A program made the translations under genes and the position numbers. A stretch of 64,000 nt of DNA from Epiperipatus broadwayi (lineage: Eukaryota; Onychophora; Udeonychophora; Euonychophora; Peripatidae), in the NCBI GenBank assembly GCA_028023455.1, contig JAQFVV010000322.1:374001-438000 (forward strand), read 5' to 3'. The notes under the pieces were generated by a model. The model searched no databases, was not told the DNA's origin, and was given only the letters and a program-made list of their open reading frames with translations. Below, piece by piece: positions 45,740 to 57,839 of this stretch (within the stretch, counting starts at the first letter, position 1; every line of letters begins with the position of its first letter).

Positions 45740-48700
45740 TTTTTTAGTTACTATAACCAATAAACATAGCACCTTTAGCAAATAATCAACAATTATACTT
45801 TGAGACTGGATTTAAAAGAGATATAGTATAAAATCTTAGTCTAATCACCATTAAACTAACGTCAAATTTGGAATATAATATTATTAAAAAAACAGTAATC
45901 ATTATTTTTTTGCTTCAAGCTTATATGTAGTAACAAGTGCGTAAATCTATGTTTTACATGCAACATTTAGAAGTATATAGGAAATATTATGTATATTTTT
46001 TTAATAAATGAAAAAGTCTGTTAATTCAATAAATAAAGTAAAGAGATTTTAGAATAAATCAAAAGTCTGTTAGGAAATAAAATGAAAAATTAAACTATAT
46101 CTTAAATTAATAAATAAAAGAGAAGAAAATAGAAGAGAGAAAAATATAATTGCAGTATAACATAGTTTAGGAATTTTAATTAGATTTTTTTATTTCAAAG
46201 GATGGCTTATCATTCTTTTAGTTAAAAGTACAAATTCCAAAATGTTACAGGGTATGAAAATGGAAATAAAAGAAAACTAATTATATATAAAGATTATAAA
46301 GTTACTTGGTGAAATGATTTAAATTAAAAATTAATTGTAATGTAAATGATTATACAAAACTATTTAATTAGAGAAAATTACAATCTAATCAAAGATCAAA
46401 ATAATTTTGTAAATTGTCTAGTCAGGATGGGATTATATTTTATGGGAATCAGTAATATTTCCAACTGATTAGATAATAAATACTGTAATCAATGTTATAA
46501 TTAAATATATAAATATTAAAAGAGAATAACTAATTAAAAGAAATTGAAAACTAATTAATGACATGAGTGAGCATAGACAATGATCTTGGCAAGAATATAA
46601 AAGCTATTTCTATAATATTCGTTCTGCTGTTATTCATTAAGTTACTATAGTCAATCCTGCTGTTATTCATTAAGCTACTATAGTCAATCCTGCTGTTATT
46701 CATTCTACTATTAGAATTATTTTGCTGTTATTTTGATTTTGAACTGGTTGATTTGATTCGACTGCAGTGAGCTATACTAATTTTGCTGACTCCTATCAAG
46801 AATGACCAGTTTGTACTTCAATGGATGCCCTATCTTCATCATGCAGTGCTAAACTTGCAATGGGATGTTCCATTCAGTTTCACCAGCCAGTCCCTTAGCA
46901 TTTGATAGCCTGAAATGTGACAAATATCCTTGACATGCCATTGCTGAGATATTTACCCATTAATATAGATGGTTTCTACTGAACAAGACCATGCAAATAT
47001 ATACTGGGGATCCTGTCTTAGAATGCCAGCCATAAACTCTGTTAACTTTCAGGAAGACAAGATTGATCATTCCAGAAAAAGCTATAGCAAAACCTAGGTA
47101 AATATATGCAATAATTCAAAGTCTAGATGTAAAATGATACAGGGGTAAGATTTCATTCTTTTATAAACTGTCATAAAATTAGAAATAGTCTAATTCTTAC
47201 TACCTATTTTAAAATAAACTCACCCATACTAAACATTTCTATAATTAGATTAATTCGTTTCAATTTTATTATTGTTATAATGTTTTTGTAAATAAATATG
47301 TTGTTTTAAATTAATAATTGGCTTAAAATCTTTCTCTCTGTACTTCACCATATAACATTTAATCAAGAGAAGATTTTATCCATTATATTGTTTTTGTTTG
47401 AATGTGCATTATCTGATAGCCTAAGTTAAGTAAATTTTTTGTTCATTTGGATTAGCCATGAAATCAAGTGCTTGAGATGGTTTATACCTTCTTTCATGGA
47501 TATGCTAGTCAAATTGGCTGGATGGTTCCTAGAGGTTGCCCCCAGTATAAAATAAAAGTTCCATGAGAGATGTATCTTGCTTCTTGCAGTTTGGAGCAAG
47601 TGCAATGTGCTTGAAATATGGCCATTATTTGTATATTTTTATACAATCTCAGCCTGAGCATTGGAATGGTTAACACATAAATATATTGACCATAATTAAT
47701 CCTCTGTTTATGTAATGGTGTTTTAAATTTATAAAAATTGTTATTGTTAAAATATAAAAATAAATAAATAGTGATTCATTATAAATATCTAAGAAATCCG
47801 TTACAATATATAAGTGCTAAAATAATTGTAAAACTAATCATCTATCAAAAATTACTGGAATCACGGTATCATTGAACATCATCAATGTCCTGAATCATGT
47901 GTATTAGCCATCAATAAAATGTCATCATGAAACAAATAATATGGGTGGACTTTTAAAATGACCATTACTGAATAATTTTAAATAGAATTATATATGGCCA
48001 CACATATTTATCCTAAATGTTGTTTAGTCCAGAGCTAGTTTGGGATTGCAAGAAAATTGATGACTGAATAAGAAACAAGAATTACCATACATAATCTATA
48101 CAGTATTAAAAAACTACTGGAATAATTTTAAACAATGATTAATACATTTATAAATTAATTAAAAATAATAATCAAAAATAATAAAAAGTCTGGTAAATGC
48201 TCTTCAGTACATAAAGATTATTCTATTTTTGACTTAATTACAAATATCAGATACTATTTTCCTAAACTGAAAAAAATTCATGCAATATTTAATTAGTATA
48301 TAGATATATAAATTGTAAGTTGATAAATATCAAATGTATAAGCACACATTCATTTAATTGTATAAAATATTCCAATTATTATTGCCTTCATTTAGTATGC
48401 AAGCCCATGTTCTAGTGTAATAACATAAATAGCAAATGTTATTAGATGTATGAATATATTTATAGATATACTCACACTGGACATTATACAAAAATAATAA
48501 TTCACTTCTTAATAATTAACTTACCTTTAAAATATAAAGCTAACTTATTTTTTTCTGTATATAATGCATGAGTTTATGGATAATACATATCTTCATATAA
48601 AAATATTTCAGTTATTAATTCTTAATTTGCTATCAAAATATATTCATATAAAAGTTGTTTTTTAACTTAGAAACTTTTTTTTTTTCATTTGAAATAAAAA

Positions 48701-49562
48701 GTAAAATCTATAACACTTTTAAATCACAGCAAAACTTATTATGGTAAATTCTGGGCAAAAAAAAGAAAACATTACTTAACTTTTCCTTAGAGACTTGAAG
48801 TTCTCTTGTTTTGTCAGTTAAAAACTTTCCATTAATCAAATTTATTAATTAATTTCTTGGCCAGTTGCTTTAGTTTTATTTTACTTTTGTTTCCAGTTGC
48901 TATAAGAGATATTTCTTTGTTTTTAAGTAATAATTTGAAAGGAATATTTTTTTTATGTCATAATGTAGATTTTTTTTAAATTTTTTAAATAATATATAAC
49001 TAATGAATTCTATTCACAACTAGTTATTTTATTTCTATATATGCTTTGATATGCATATAAGATATCAATAGTAACATAAGGAGTTTTGTATGATCAACTA
49101 TTTTTTTTATATATATAATATATTTATGTATAATAGACTTGATGTCTAACAACAGCGTCTTCTGTGTATCTTTTTATGTGTCTGTCATAGCTTAACATAG
49201 ACCAATGAAAACTCTCAATAGGCTGACTTTTCATATAAATTCTGGCATGACTTGTGATTAATAGATATTCTAGATAAGTGTTGTCGGTTTTTATCACAGT
49301 TGAGTTTTTATTATCTCAAAACTTTAATTTCAGCAGATTGTCTGCTACATGCATATTGTGCTATGCGAGCCAATACTCAAACAATATGCAGACTAATGTC
49401 AATTGTTCTCCATTTTGAAGCTGTCTGTCTACAATATTATCAGTTAAATTGAACCAACTATTTATAGTAGATACTATAAAATTTATAAATGGGTTTAAAG
49501 TAAGTCTTTTTCTTTATCAATTAATGAAAATGAGATTATACTTTTTTTATTTAATTTATATA
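45740..49562. other. AT-rich DNA, one minisatellite; possible RTE 5' remnant at left edge
   Basis: Just right of LTR C the minus strand (about 45900-45745) reads SKFDVSLMVIRLRF and KYNC-LFAKG-like segments, which could be the end of an RTE endonuclease region continuing the RTE relic left of 32240; this is weak. The less AT-rich blocks at 46.75-47.1 kb and 47.44-47.6 kb contain no recognisable motif. The remainder is featureless. Confidence 0.3.
46624..46704. repeat. 33-bp minisatellite, 2.5 copies
   Basis: Two full units (46624-46656 and 46657-46689) begin CTGCTGTTATTCATTAAG and differ at one base; a partial third unit follows to 46704. The near-identity indicates a recent local duplication. 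Confidence 0.85.
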
Positions 49563-50752
49563 CACCTGGGTCTTGTTTTATGCGGATTATTTTAATGCGA
49601 TTCATGTTTCTTCTTAATATCTTTCATATTTCACTATATTTATTAGATATCAAGAAATTTAAATTATTAATAACTTATTTTGACTTGAAATACTTTTTTT
49701 TTTTTCAAAAATATAACATTATATTAGCAGTTAACGTGAATATGGCCTGAAGCTGTGTGAAGCTGTATTTAGAATTTTAGCTTCTATGTAAATAACCTAC
49801 TTATACTAATGAGTAAATAATAATAATAGATTTATACTTATGTATAAAAATATCACAATAAATATTCGAAAATTTTAAACTTTTAAAACGTATTTTGTTA
49901 GATATAACAGAAATAAATAATCTTTTAGATTTTTAAAATAAATAATGAAGATTTTATTGATTTTGTAAACTGAAAATAATCTTTCTAATGATAATGTATA
50001 ATCTTTTGGTTTTGATTACGATCTCATTTTTTTAATATAGAAACAAAATGTGAACATTTAAAATTTATTTCAATAGTAAACAAAAAAAGACAAAAATATT
50101 ATTTTCTGATAAGTAAAAAACCTCTTAAATTCCAACGAGAGCTAAATAGTTATATGTCTGGCTATTGCGAGCTTTATAAACAATTAGTAAACTCATCATC
50201 TCAAAGTTTAATCACCAATTACATTGTCAACAGAAAACCATTAACACATCACAAGACTGAAAATGGTGCTAGTTGTACTTGCCCTTGTGACGAATCTGAT
50301 CCAGTTCACAAATGAATGCATATTGTCAAATAGTGGTAATGATTAAAATATGTATGAAAAAATGTAAAATTAAATATTGTAGTTAATAAAAAAGTAAAAA
50401 ATGTTTGTATTAATTTTTTTCAAATATTTGAAATTTTTTATTAGTCATACTTTATTTCCTTATTTTTTTAATGTGAATTTTAAAGTAGTTTTTCCTTGTT
50501 GCTTTGCTTTTATGCGACTTCTGAAAATTACAGAACCTATTCCCCATTTTTCAATGTAAGTTAATATGCAAATTAAAAAGCATATGAAACACTTGAATGA
50601 GAAGCTATGCAGATTCCAAAAATTACTATACGCTTAGCGCTTTCGATGCCATTTGCTTCATATTCATAGTGAAGTTAAGTATATTTTTGTGCAATTTTTT
50701 TAATGCTGGTTTTCTGCAGAACCTATTTACTGCATAAAACGAGACCCAGGGG
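49563..50752 (+). mobile_element. pogo/Tigger-like DNA transposon, copy 2
   Basis: Flanked by TA (49561-49562 and 50753-50754). The left end is CACCTGGGTCTTGTTTTATG and the right end, on the opposite strand, is CCCCTGGGTCTCGTTTTATG, so the inverted termini are better kept than in copy 1. Subterminal AATGCGATTC and TAATGC words recur at both ends. Around 50186-50300 the plus strand reads YKQLVNSSSQSLITNYIVNR then KPLTHHKTE and CDESDPVHK, matching the equivalent segment of copy 1 on its minus strand. There is no catalytic core or DNA-binding domain, so it is non-autonomous. It lacks the ~300-bp hairpin insertion seen in copy 1. Confidence 0.75.
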
Positions 50753-50754
50753 TA

Positions 50755-52887
50755 TATCAAAAACAGATTTTTAATTTAAAAATTTCTTCTTAATCTTATT
50801 AGTATTAACATATTTGAATTAACCTTTATGATCATCTATATCTTTTAAAAAACAGCTTTAATTAAACAAAAATAGTTTACTTTCTTTGTTACACTAATTT
50901 ATTTATTTTAATTTTTTTTAAATCAATTTAGAAAGCTTTTTTTTATATTTAATTTCAGATGATTTAATGGTATTGCAAAAAATATCAAGAATATTATCAA
51001 TTAATCAATGTTTAAGTCATTCCATATTTCATTTTAAATATATATGTAAATTTTATGATCTTCATTTTTATTATTCATTTAAGTTTTAAATACGCATAGA
51101 TACACTATCAAGGTTGCACATTCATTGTGTTAGGTGCCATGAGAGCAATCTATTTCATTATATATATACACTTAACTTGTTTAATGTCCAGGCCACAATA
51201 TTGAATTTTTAAAAAATATGACTTGAGATACAATATTCACAATAACTTCAGTTTTAATAATGTTAGAACAAAAAACTTTACATTGATTGAAATTACAAAA
51301 ACTAAGGAAAACAATAAGTCTAAGACAAATAGTGATAACTATTTAAAAAAATAAGGTAAAAAAAGAAATTTCAACATCCGACATAATTATTACTTTATTG
51401 TTTGTTCAAAATTTCTAATTTATCATTAACTAAGTTTATATTATATCTTCATTGATAATTTCTTTGTATTCCTCACAAAATTATCTTTCAAACCATATAT
51501 AATACTTCTTACCTGAGATAATCCATAGCTTCAGAATCTTCAAAATAAGTCGCATATGAATTCTTCATTTTTATCTTGCATCCCAAAAGTTACCAAATCT
51601 CAAAGACGACTATAAGAAAAAGATTCATCCTAATAAAAGATACAAAACAAATCATTTCCAGAAGATGGATATGCATTTGTCATCATAGCAATTGGCTTCT
51701 TGTCTATCTAAAACTAGAAATTGTAGGCTACTGCCTGTATCAGTGATAAAATAAGTTTCATCTTTTCACTTTATATGGTTTTGTGTACATCAGCAATGTT
51801 TATATTCTTTATGCATACCAGTGTGGCTATCTTGTTATATTTATTGTCCCACAGAGATATAATTTATTTGCATGTAGTTCAATTGCTAGCTATAGACTTG
51901 AAAATAATGTGATGCAAGATGTGACAAAACTACTGAATCCACAGCATGAGTATCAAGGCATAGGCAAGAATCAGAATTTGATTCTTTGCCTGCATACAAT
52001 TCCATGTGGTATATGCATAATCATTGTGGCTACCACTATACACACACCAATTGAAATCTCTATTGGTTTTAAGTGTTTATATTTTTACATGACACTATGC
52101 CCAGTAAATTTTGTGATTGCTTTATCAACTGCAACCTTTCTGTATATTTGATTATCAGTTTTTAAAATTTATATTGCACTACAAATCATTACTTGTTATA
52201 CAAACACACAAGAGAAAACACAAACATACCAATACAAATATAAACATAATAAATTATTAAACCTTTTGAGAATCATTGTCTACAAAATAAGGTTGCTTCA
52301 AACTTGGATCAAAGACCTAAAATTACATGTTAAAAACACATTTGAATACAAATTTATATACTCTATAATAAAGAGCATAAATGATTTAATATTATATAAT
52401 TTATATACTACACACACACCAATACAAATGCAAATTCATAAATTATACCATTTATCAACTAATTTAAAAAAAAATTTAAATATTATTGAAAAAATTAAAA
52501 CTAATAACTTATGACTGATATTCTGTGATTACACAGTTACATTTATATCTTGTTTAAGGCCTTGATATCCAAATTCTCATTTGTAATCCATTATATTAGC
52601 TTATAAGGTTGATAAAGATTTTCTGCCTTTATTGTCCCGTGTAAACTCGTAAATTGATCAAAAAATAAAAAAATTAAATGCATCTATTAATAAAAACATT
52701 AATAAAAAATTCAAATTTTATCCATTTTATATTGTAATATTTCATTTCAAAGATGGATTCAATCAGCAACGAATGCTGGGATTTCTGTTGATGCCATGCT
52801 TATAGTTTTTGCACAATTTAAAAAAGCAAACAAAATATCAATGAATCAGTTGCATGAAATCATAGTGCATCTTCAATCAAATTATAC
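50755..52887. other. AT-rich DNA, guanine-poor on the plus strand toward the right
   Basis: No gene recognised. A 122-codon plus ORF (51783-52151) has no family signature. From about 52150 the plus strand becomes strikingly poor in G, the mirror image of the PLE coding strand, so PLE-derived sequence on the minus strand may extend left to roughly 52.15 kb. Confidence 0.35.
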
Positions 52888-53705
52888 ATAACACCAAATA
52901 ATAGACAATTGGTGTTTATATGCAATTTAATTTAATATCAAATCGATTTTTATTCACAAATGAACTTTCTCAAGATGCCATTTTTAAAAATTAATCATGA
53001 GACGGTAAACATTCTACAGCTTTATACACTAGTGGTTATCATTAGAAATAAACCCATGGAAAAATAAAAAATTTTTTTATAAATTTACAAATGTATATAT
53101 CCTGTATACATTTTCTATTCATCTTATTCTTTCTTATACCTACTATCTATCATTAAATAAACAACTCTTCTCTTATACTATCAATACATATACATTCATT
53201 GCAAGGAAATCAAATCATACCTCATGTGACTAAATTTAGTTTAAATATATTAGCATGCTCATTATATATACATTCATATATATATTACAGCATCTTATTT
53301 TCTAACATTGACAATTTCCCTTCTAATTTTATCAAACCATTGACCATAATATATATATCTACATTCTTTTATTCATTTTTTTGCCATCTTATAACTACTA
53401 TTTATCAACCAACAAACAATTGCTGTCTTATACTATCAATACATATGCATACTTATACATTCTTATATATTACAGTTTTCAATTATCTAACAGTGATCAT
53501 TTCCCTCCCAATTTTATTGAATCTTTGACAATATTCATGCATTTATATATGTTTTCTTGTATATGTAATGTTTGATAATATTTTCTTTTAAAATTTTTAC
53601 TATACTTTATTACCTTTATATTTGCCTCACAATTTATTATATTCTCTATAATGATTACATGGCCCAGACTTAGTTGCACTTTTCCCTGATTATGCTATAT
53701 AAATA
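52888..53705 (-). pseudogene. Penelope-like element relic, left arm of an inverted pair
   Basis: Minus-strand remnant of a GIY-YIG domain end. The block at 53679-53497 reads CEANIKVIKYSKNFKRKYYQ, then HIQENIYKCMNIVKDSIKLGG, which is the conserved C-terminal KEA/helix region of PLE endonucleases. Toward lower coordinates come imperfect direct repeats of ~170-190 bp (about 53160-53330 and 53375-53520). A segment at 52888-53085 follows that is the reverse complement of 54052-54240. The plus strand is G-poor throughout, the mirror of the C-poor PLE at 16.3-19.1 kb. It is inactive: the RT is absent and the frame is broken. Confidence 0.62.
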
Positions 53706-53769
53706 TAAGTTAAATGATGATATAAATAAAGAAGGAAGGAATAGTAAAGATTTAAGAAGATAGATATGC

Positions 53770-54240
53770 AATGCAAAAATGAATGATAGTATTGATAATA
53801 GAATAGGAATTATTTCTATAATTACATATGACAAATGCAAGAATATATATATATATATAGGACAATCAGGGAAAAGTACAACTAAAAGAACTAAAGAACA
53901 GAATAGAGCATTAAAAAGAAAAGATACTAAGGCTGGACCATATAATCATTATTTAGAAATGGCATATAATAAATTGTGAGGCAAATATAAAGGTAATAAA
54001 AATAAAGTATAGTAAAAATTTTAAAGGAAAAAATATATATAAATTTATAATAATATTTTTTTTTATTTTTTCATGGATTTATTTTTAATGATGACCACTA
54101 GAGAATGTATAAAGCTGTAAAATGTTTATTGTCATATGATTAATTTTTAAACATGGCATCTTGAGATGATTCATTTGTCAACAAAAATCAATTTGATGAT
54201 ATTAAATTAAATTGCATACAAACCAGTTGTCTATTATTTT
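53770..54240 (+). pseudogene. Penelope-like element relic, right arm of an inverted pair
   Basis: 53779-53979 encodes the start of a GIY-YIG domain: YDKCKNIYIYIGQSGKSTTK with a (TA)n-associated insertion inside the YIG strand, then EQNRALKRKDTKAGPYNH and a stop in a LEMAYN context. Frames then continue into CEANIKVI/YSKNFKG, the same segment that opens the left arm on the other strand. 54052-54240 matches 52888-53085 inverted. Compared with the left arm, about 450 bp is missing here. The two copies are head to head around 53705-53770. Confidence 0.65.
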
Positions 54241-54392
54241 GAGTTAAGTATAATTTGATGAAGTGTTTATAAGTTTTGGCAACATTATGGTCATATAAAT
54301 TACTGGAAAATGACTATAAGAAACAAAATATATATATATAATTTTTTTACTACTTTTTTTCCTATATATTGATTTCTACTTTAACATATACC

Positions 54393-55320
54393 ATTTGTAC
54401 CTTTCTTGAACACTTTATCAATACTTTTATTTATATCAAACTAACAGTTTCTACAGTCCTGCAGTCATCATCAGAGCTACAATATTCAAATATATAATTA
54501 TACAATTTTACCCACATATTCATATACATAATTAAATACATAATATAAACAAAAATAGACATTTTAATCCGACCATTATAAATAATCATTTCCCATTTTA
54601 TTACTTTATTCTTTAAATAATTCTATCAATATTTATTTTATATCACATTATTTAATCTTGATTAAGAATATAAAACCAAATCTTAATAGGGATTTTGGGG
54701 TAAGAACAATAATTTTATAAACAATTATTAATAATAGTTAGAATTTGAAAAAGGTTAAAAAAATAAAGTTAAAGAAAATGACAATAGAGGGAGTGTTAAA
54801 CATGTACAAAATTTAAAATTTAGTCAGTTGGGTTTTGGAAATAGTAATTGTCAAGAAGTAGGTAATTTTTATAATGTAAAAAAAAAAAAATTTGTAATGT
54901 GGGAAAAGTTAATTGATAAAAAATATTTAATAAAAATAAGAAAAGATTAGAAGTTAATTTTTTAATATAAGTAAAATGATAATAATATGTATTAAATAGT
55001 AGAATAAATGTTAGAGTTTATAATTATTATAATAAATAATATTTTTAAAAAATAAAATAAAGTGATTTAAAATAAATATTGATAGAATTATTTAAACATT
55101 AAAGTAATAAAATGGGAAATGATTATTTATAGTGGTCAGATTAAAATGTATATTTATTTTTGTTTATGTATAGGAATATGTGGATACATCTATTAATTGT
55201 AGAATTATATATTTTAATATTGTAGCTCTGATGATGATTGCAGGATAGTTGAAACTGTTAGTTTGATATAAATAAAAGTATTGACAAAGTGTTTAAGAAA
55301 GGTGTAAATAGTAATATATA
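54393..55320. repeat. Large inverted repeat made of PLE terminal sequence
   Basis: The arms at about 54393-54655 and 55058-55320 are reverse complements of ~260 bp with high similarity, around a ~400-bp spacer. The outer ends (TTTGATATAAATAAAAGTAT and AAGTGTTxAAGAAAGGT in the arm reading outward) match the terminus of the PLE relic at 18995-19080. The left arm is G-poor and the spacer plus right arm are C-poor (54901-55080 has no C), so strand asymmetry flips where orientation does. PLEs are known for terminal repeats in both direct and inverted arrangement (family knowledge). Confidence 0.7.
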
Positions 55321-57665
55321 TATAATGGATCCAGTGCCTTAATTATATGAAGTAATCATGTTTGGAAATACTTAAAAATGAAAACAGCTTTCATTTTCAT
55401 TTTTAGACTAACTTATCTGTCAAGAACCAAATAATCAACAATAAAAATAATGAAAAACTGTCCATTTGTATTCAGTGATTGCTGGAGAGTCATATATCTA
55501 TTAAATGTTTTTGAAAGATAATATTTATGTAAAAAAAAAAGACCAATAGAAGAAAAGTTCTTAATAGGACCTGGCTCTGTTGCATGTTATCCAAAAATTG
55601 CTTTAATATTTCAATATTCGATATCACATAGATTTTCTTTATCTGAAGAAAATAGCTGATGTAAGCAAATAATCTTATACATTATGTTTAAACATAGTAA
55701 TGATTAATATTATTTTCTAAAATATTTGTAATAGTGATCAGTATTCTTTTCTAGAATATTTACCGATCAAAACTAGAATACATTAAATATATTTTATTTA
55801 TGAAAATCTTGTGTTCACATCATCAGTATTATTTTCAATTATTATTGATACTATAATGGTCGACAGAATCTCCCTATCTGCCATACCAGGGTGCCACTAG
55901 GCTATTGGAACCTAAAAAATTTATAAAGTAAGCAGATACACACAGGAGAAGTTATTCTTTTATCGAACCGAAAGCTCCAGTCACTAGCTCAGGGAGAAGC
56001 TGAGCTTAAAATATCACAGTATATATTCAAATTTCTAATTCTTAATTTTAACTATTACTAAAATATATAAAATGGGTTACTGCCAAAATTTAATTAAACA
56101 AAACATTTTATTATTACACACATACACCTTAAAAGGAAAATTCTGAGAATTAAATTAACTAGTGGATATATTTGATTTGAATTATATGCATAGATGGAAG
56201 CATTTAATAGATTTAATACAATTTTAATAGTCTACTAAGCATGAATATGCTACATAGATTACGCATATAACCAACCCAATCCCTTTTAACCTTGGGCAAA
56301 ATCTTGCATTTAAACGAATGCTAGCTTACTGATATACCGATGTGACCAATGTAAAATGAGATTATTAGCATAACACAATCTTGCAGACAGGAATTTACAT
56401 CTGTTGCAGGATATCATTAGAAAATAAAGAATCATGGTGGGAAGGAATGAGCATCTTTCCCATGATCATTAATAAATTTCACCAACAGGCAGGAATGATC
56501 CACTGCCCAATTGGTGATACAAAATAAAATTATTGAAATATATATATAAGCGATGTTCTGAAAAGAGGATTGCAATCTTTGCCAGCTTACTGTCCCAACC
56601 AGAGAGTAAGAAAATCATTGGCATAAGAAATATGTCTACGACCATTGACAACATGATGGCTATACTTTTGGGCTATATGTTCAGGTGGTTATTATGCCCT
56701 GTATGCTAATGCAATACAAGGGAATGAGTATCCCATGCATCTATTCAGATTACCTTGACATAAAACATCTGTACATCTATCCACTAGCACCGATTTAACT
56801 ACGAAACAACCCAAAATTAACATACGTTAAACTAACATAATCTTACGAGCCTATGCAGCCATTTACGCTTATTTTCAAATGATTAATTTATAAAAAATTT
56901 CCAAAAATGGTAATAATAATCACGTATATAAAAATATATAAATAATTTAAAATTTTAGTCAGATAAGAGAGAGATTTCTTTTAAAAGTTAAGTGACACTT
57001 AAAATACTTGAAAAGTTTGTATTATATAATTAATGTTCATATTTCATTTAAAACAAAAGTTTATACTTTCCAATGCTGTAGGTAAAGTCGGTCTTTGCAG
57101 TCCTTGACACAATTCAAAGTTCTTTCCATTTCATATTGTTCTAGGTAGAGACAAGTCCATTGCTGGCCAGTTTTCAGGAACTATCATACTCTGGAGACTG
57201 CCTCAGCTGGTGTAAACACGGGAAACAAATTATTGCTGACTCCATATATTTAAATAACACGCAATCAGCAAGAGCAATCCAAATCTAAATCTCAACTTCA
57301 AAGTTTTCTTTTTATATCTTTTTGAATTCCTAACATCAAATTCCAAGATCGCTCTTGCTTGGCTTGGCGCTGTTCTTATTGGTGATGATGACTTTTCTCT
57401 GTGGACTATGTGTTTATTTCCATTTTTATTGGCCAGTTTTCTTTAGAGCAGGAACTCAAAATTTTATCACTAATATTTTTTTAATTGATCTCTTATCTGA
57501 CTTTATGCCTAAGGGTCTATTTGCTATTACGTCAATATAGAAAATCATTTCCACTCTAAGATTAAAAATAATTAACAACTTTTTTTATTATTATTCTTTT
57601 ATATTAAAACAATCTTGTTTTTAGATTTTAAACTTTAAATAATTATATAATTAGTTTGCTGGTTG
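55321..57665. other. Less AT-rich region, unassigned
   Basis: 55.86-57.54 kb has fewer homopolymers and more mixed sequence than its surroundings. A GC-rich hairpin AGCTCAG/CTGAGCT (55986-55992 with 56000-56006, loop GGAGAAG) lies near the left. ORFs of about 61 codons at 56469-56654 (minus) and 57355-57540 (plus) show no family resemblance. It could be an LTR, an unrecognised element or unique DNA; I cannot decide. Confidence 0.3.
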
Positions 57666-57699
57666 TTTTCTATACCCTGGTGTTAGCCATAAGATGGCA
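57666..57699 (+). repeat. 34-nt sequence repeated inverted at 59560-59593
   Basis: TTTTCTATACCCTGGTGTTA followed by GCCATAAGATGGCA. The reverse complement of 59560-59593 matches 30 of 34 bases. The pair brackets the tandem array, which suggests both belong to one ~1.9-kb element with inverted ends. Confidence 0.55.
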
Positions 57700-57839
57700 T
57701 TGATGCTAACCGAAAACATATATATATAACGATCCCGGGCCTATTTCTAATAAAATATTCTAGTAACTAATACTATATGATGTTAGTCTTTCATTTTTGT
57801 AAATGGTTATTAATCTTATATTGTATTTGTTTTTTTTTA

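Noticed and set aside
51725-51750. Minus-strand ITDTGSS-like word suggesting another retroviral-type protease
   Set aside because: No flap or second protease motif follows, and neighbouring frames show no gag or pol order, so it is likely coincidence.
51783-52151. 122-codon plus ORF as a membrane protein gene
   Set aside because: Hydrophobic composition is expected from this base composition; there is no family resemblance, and no splice or promoter context.
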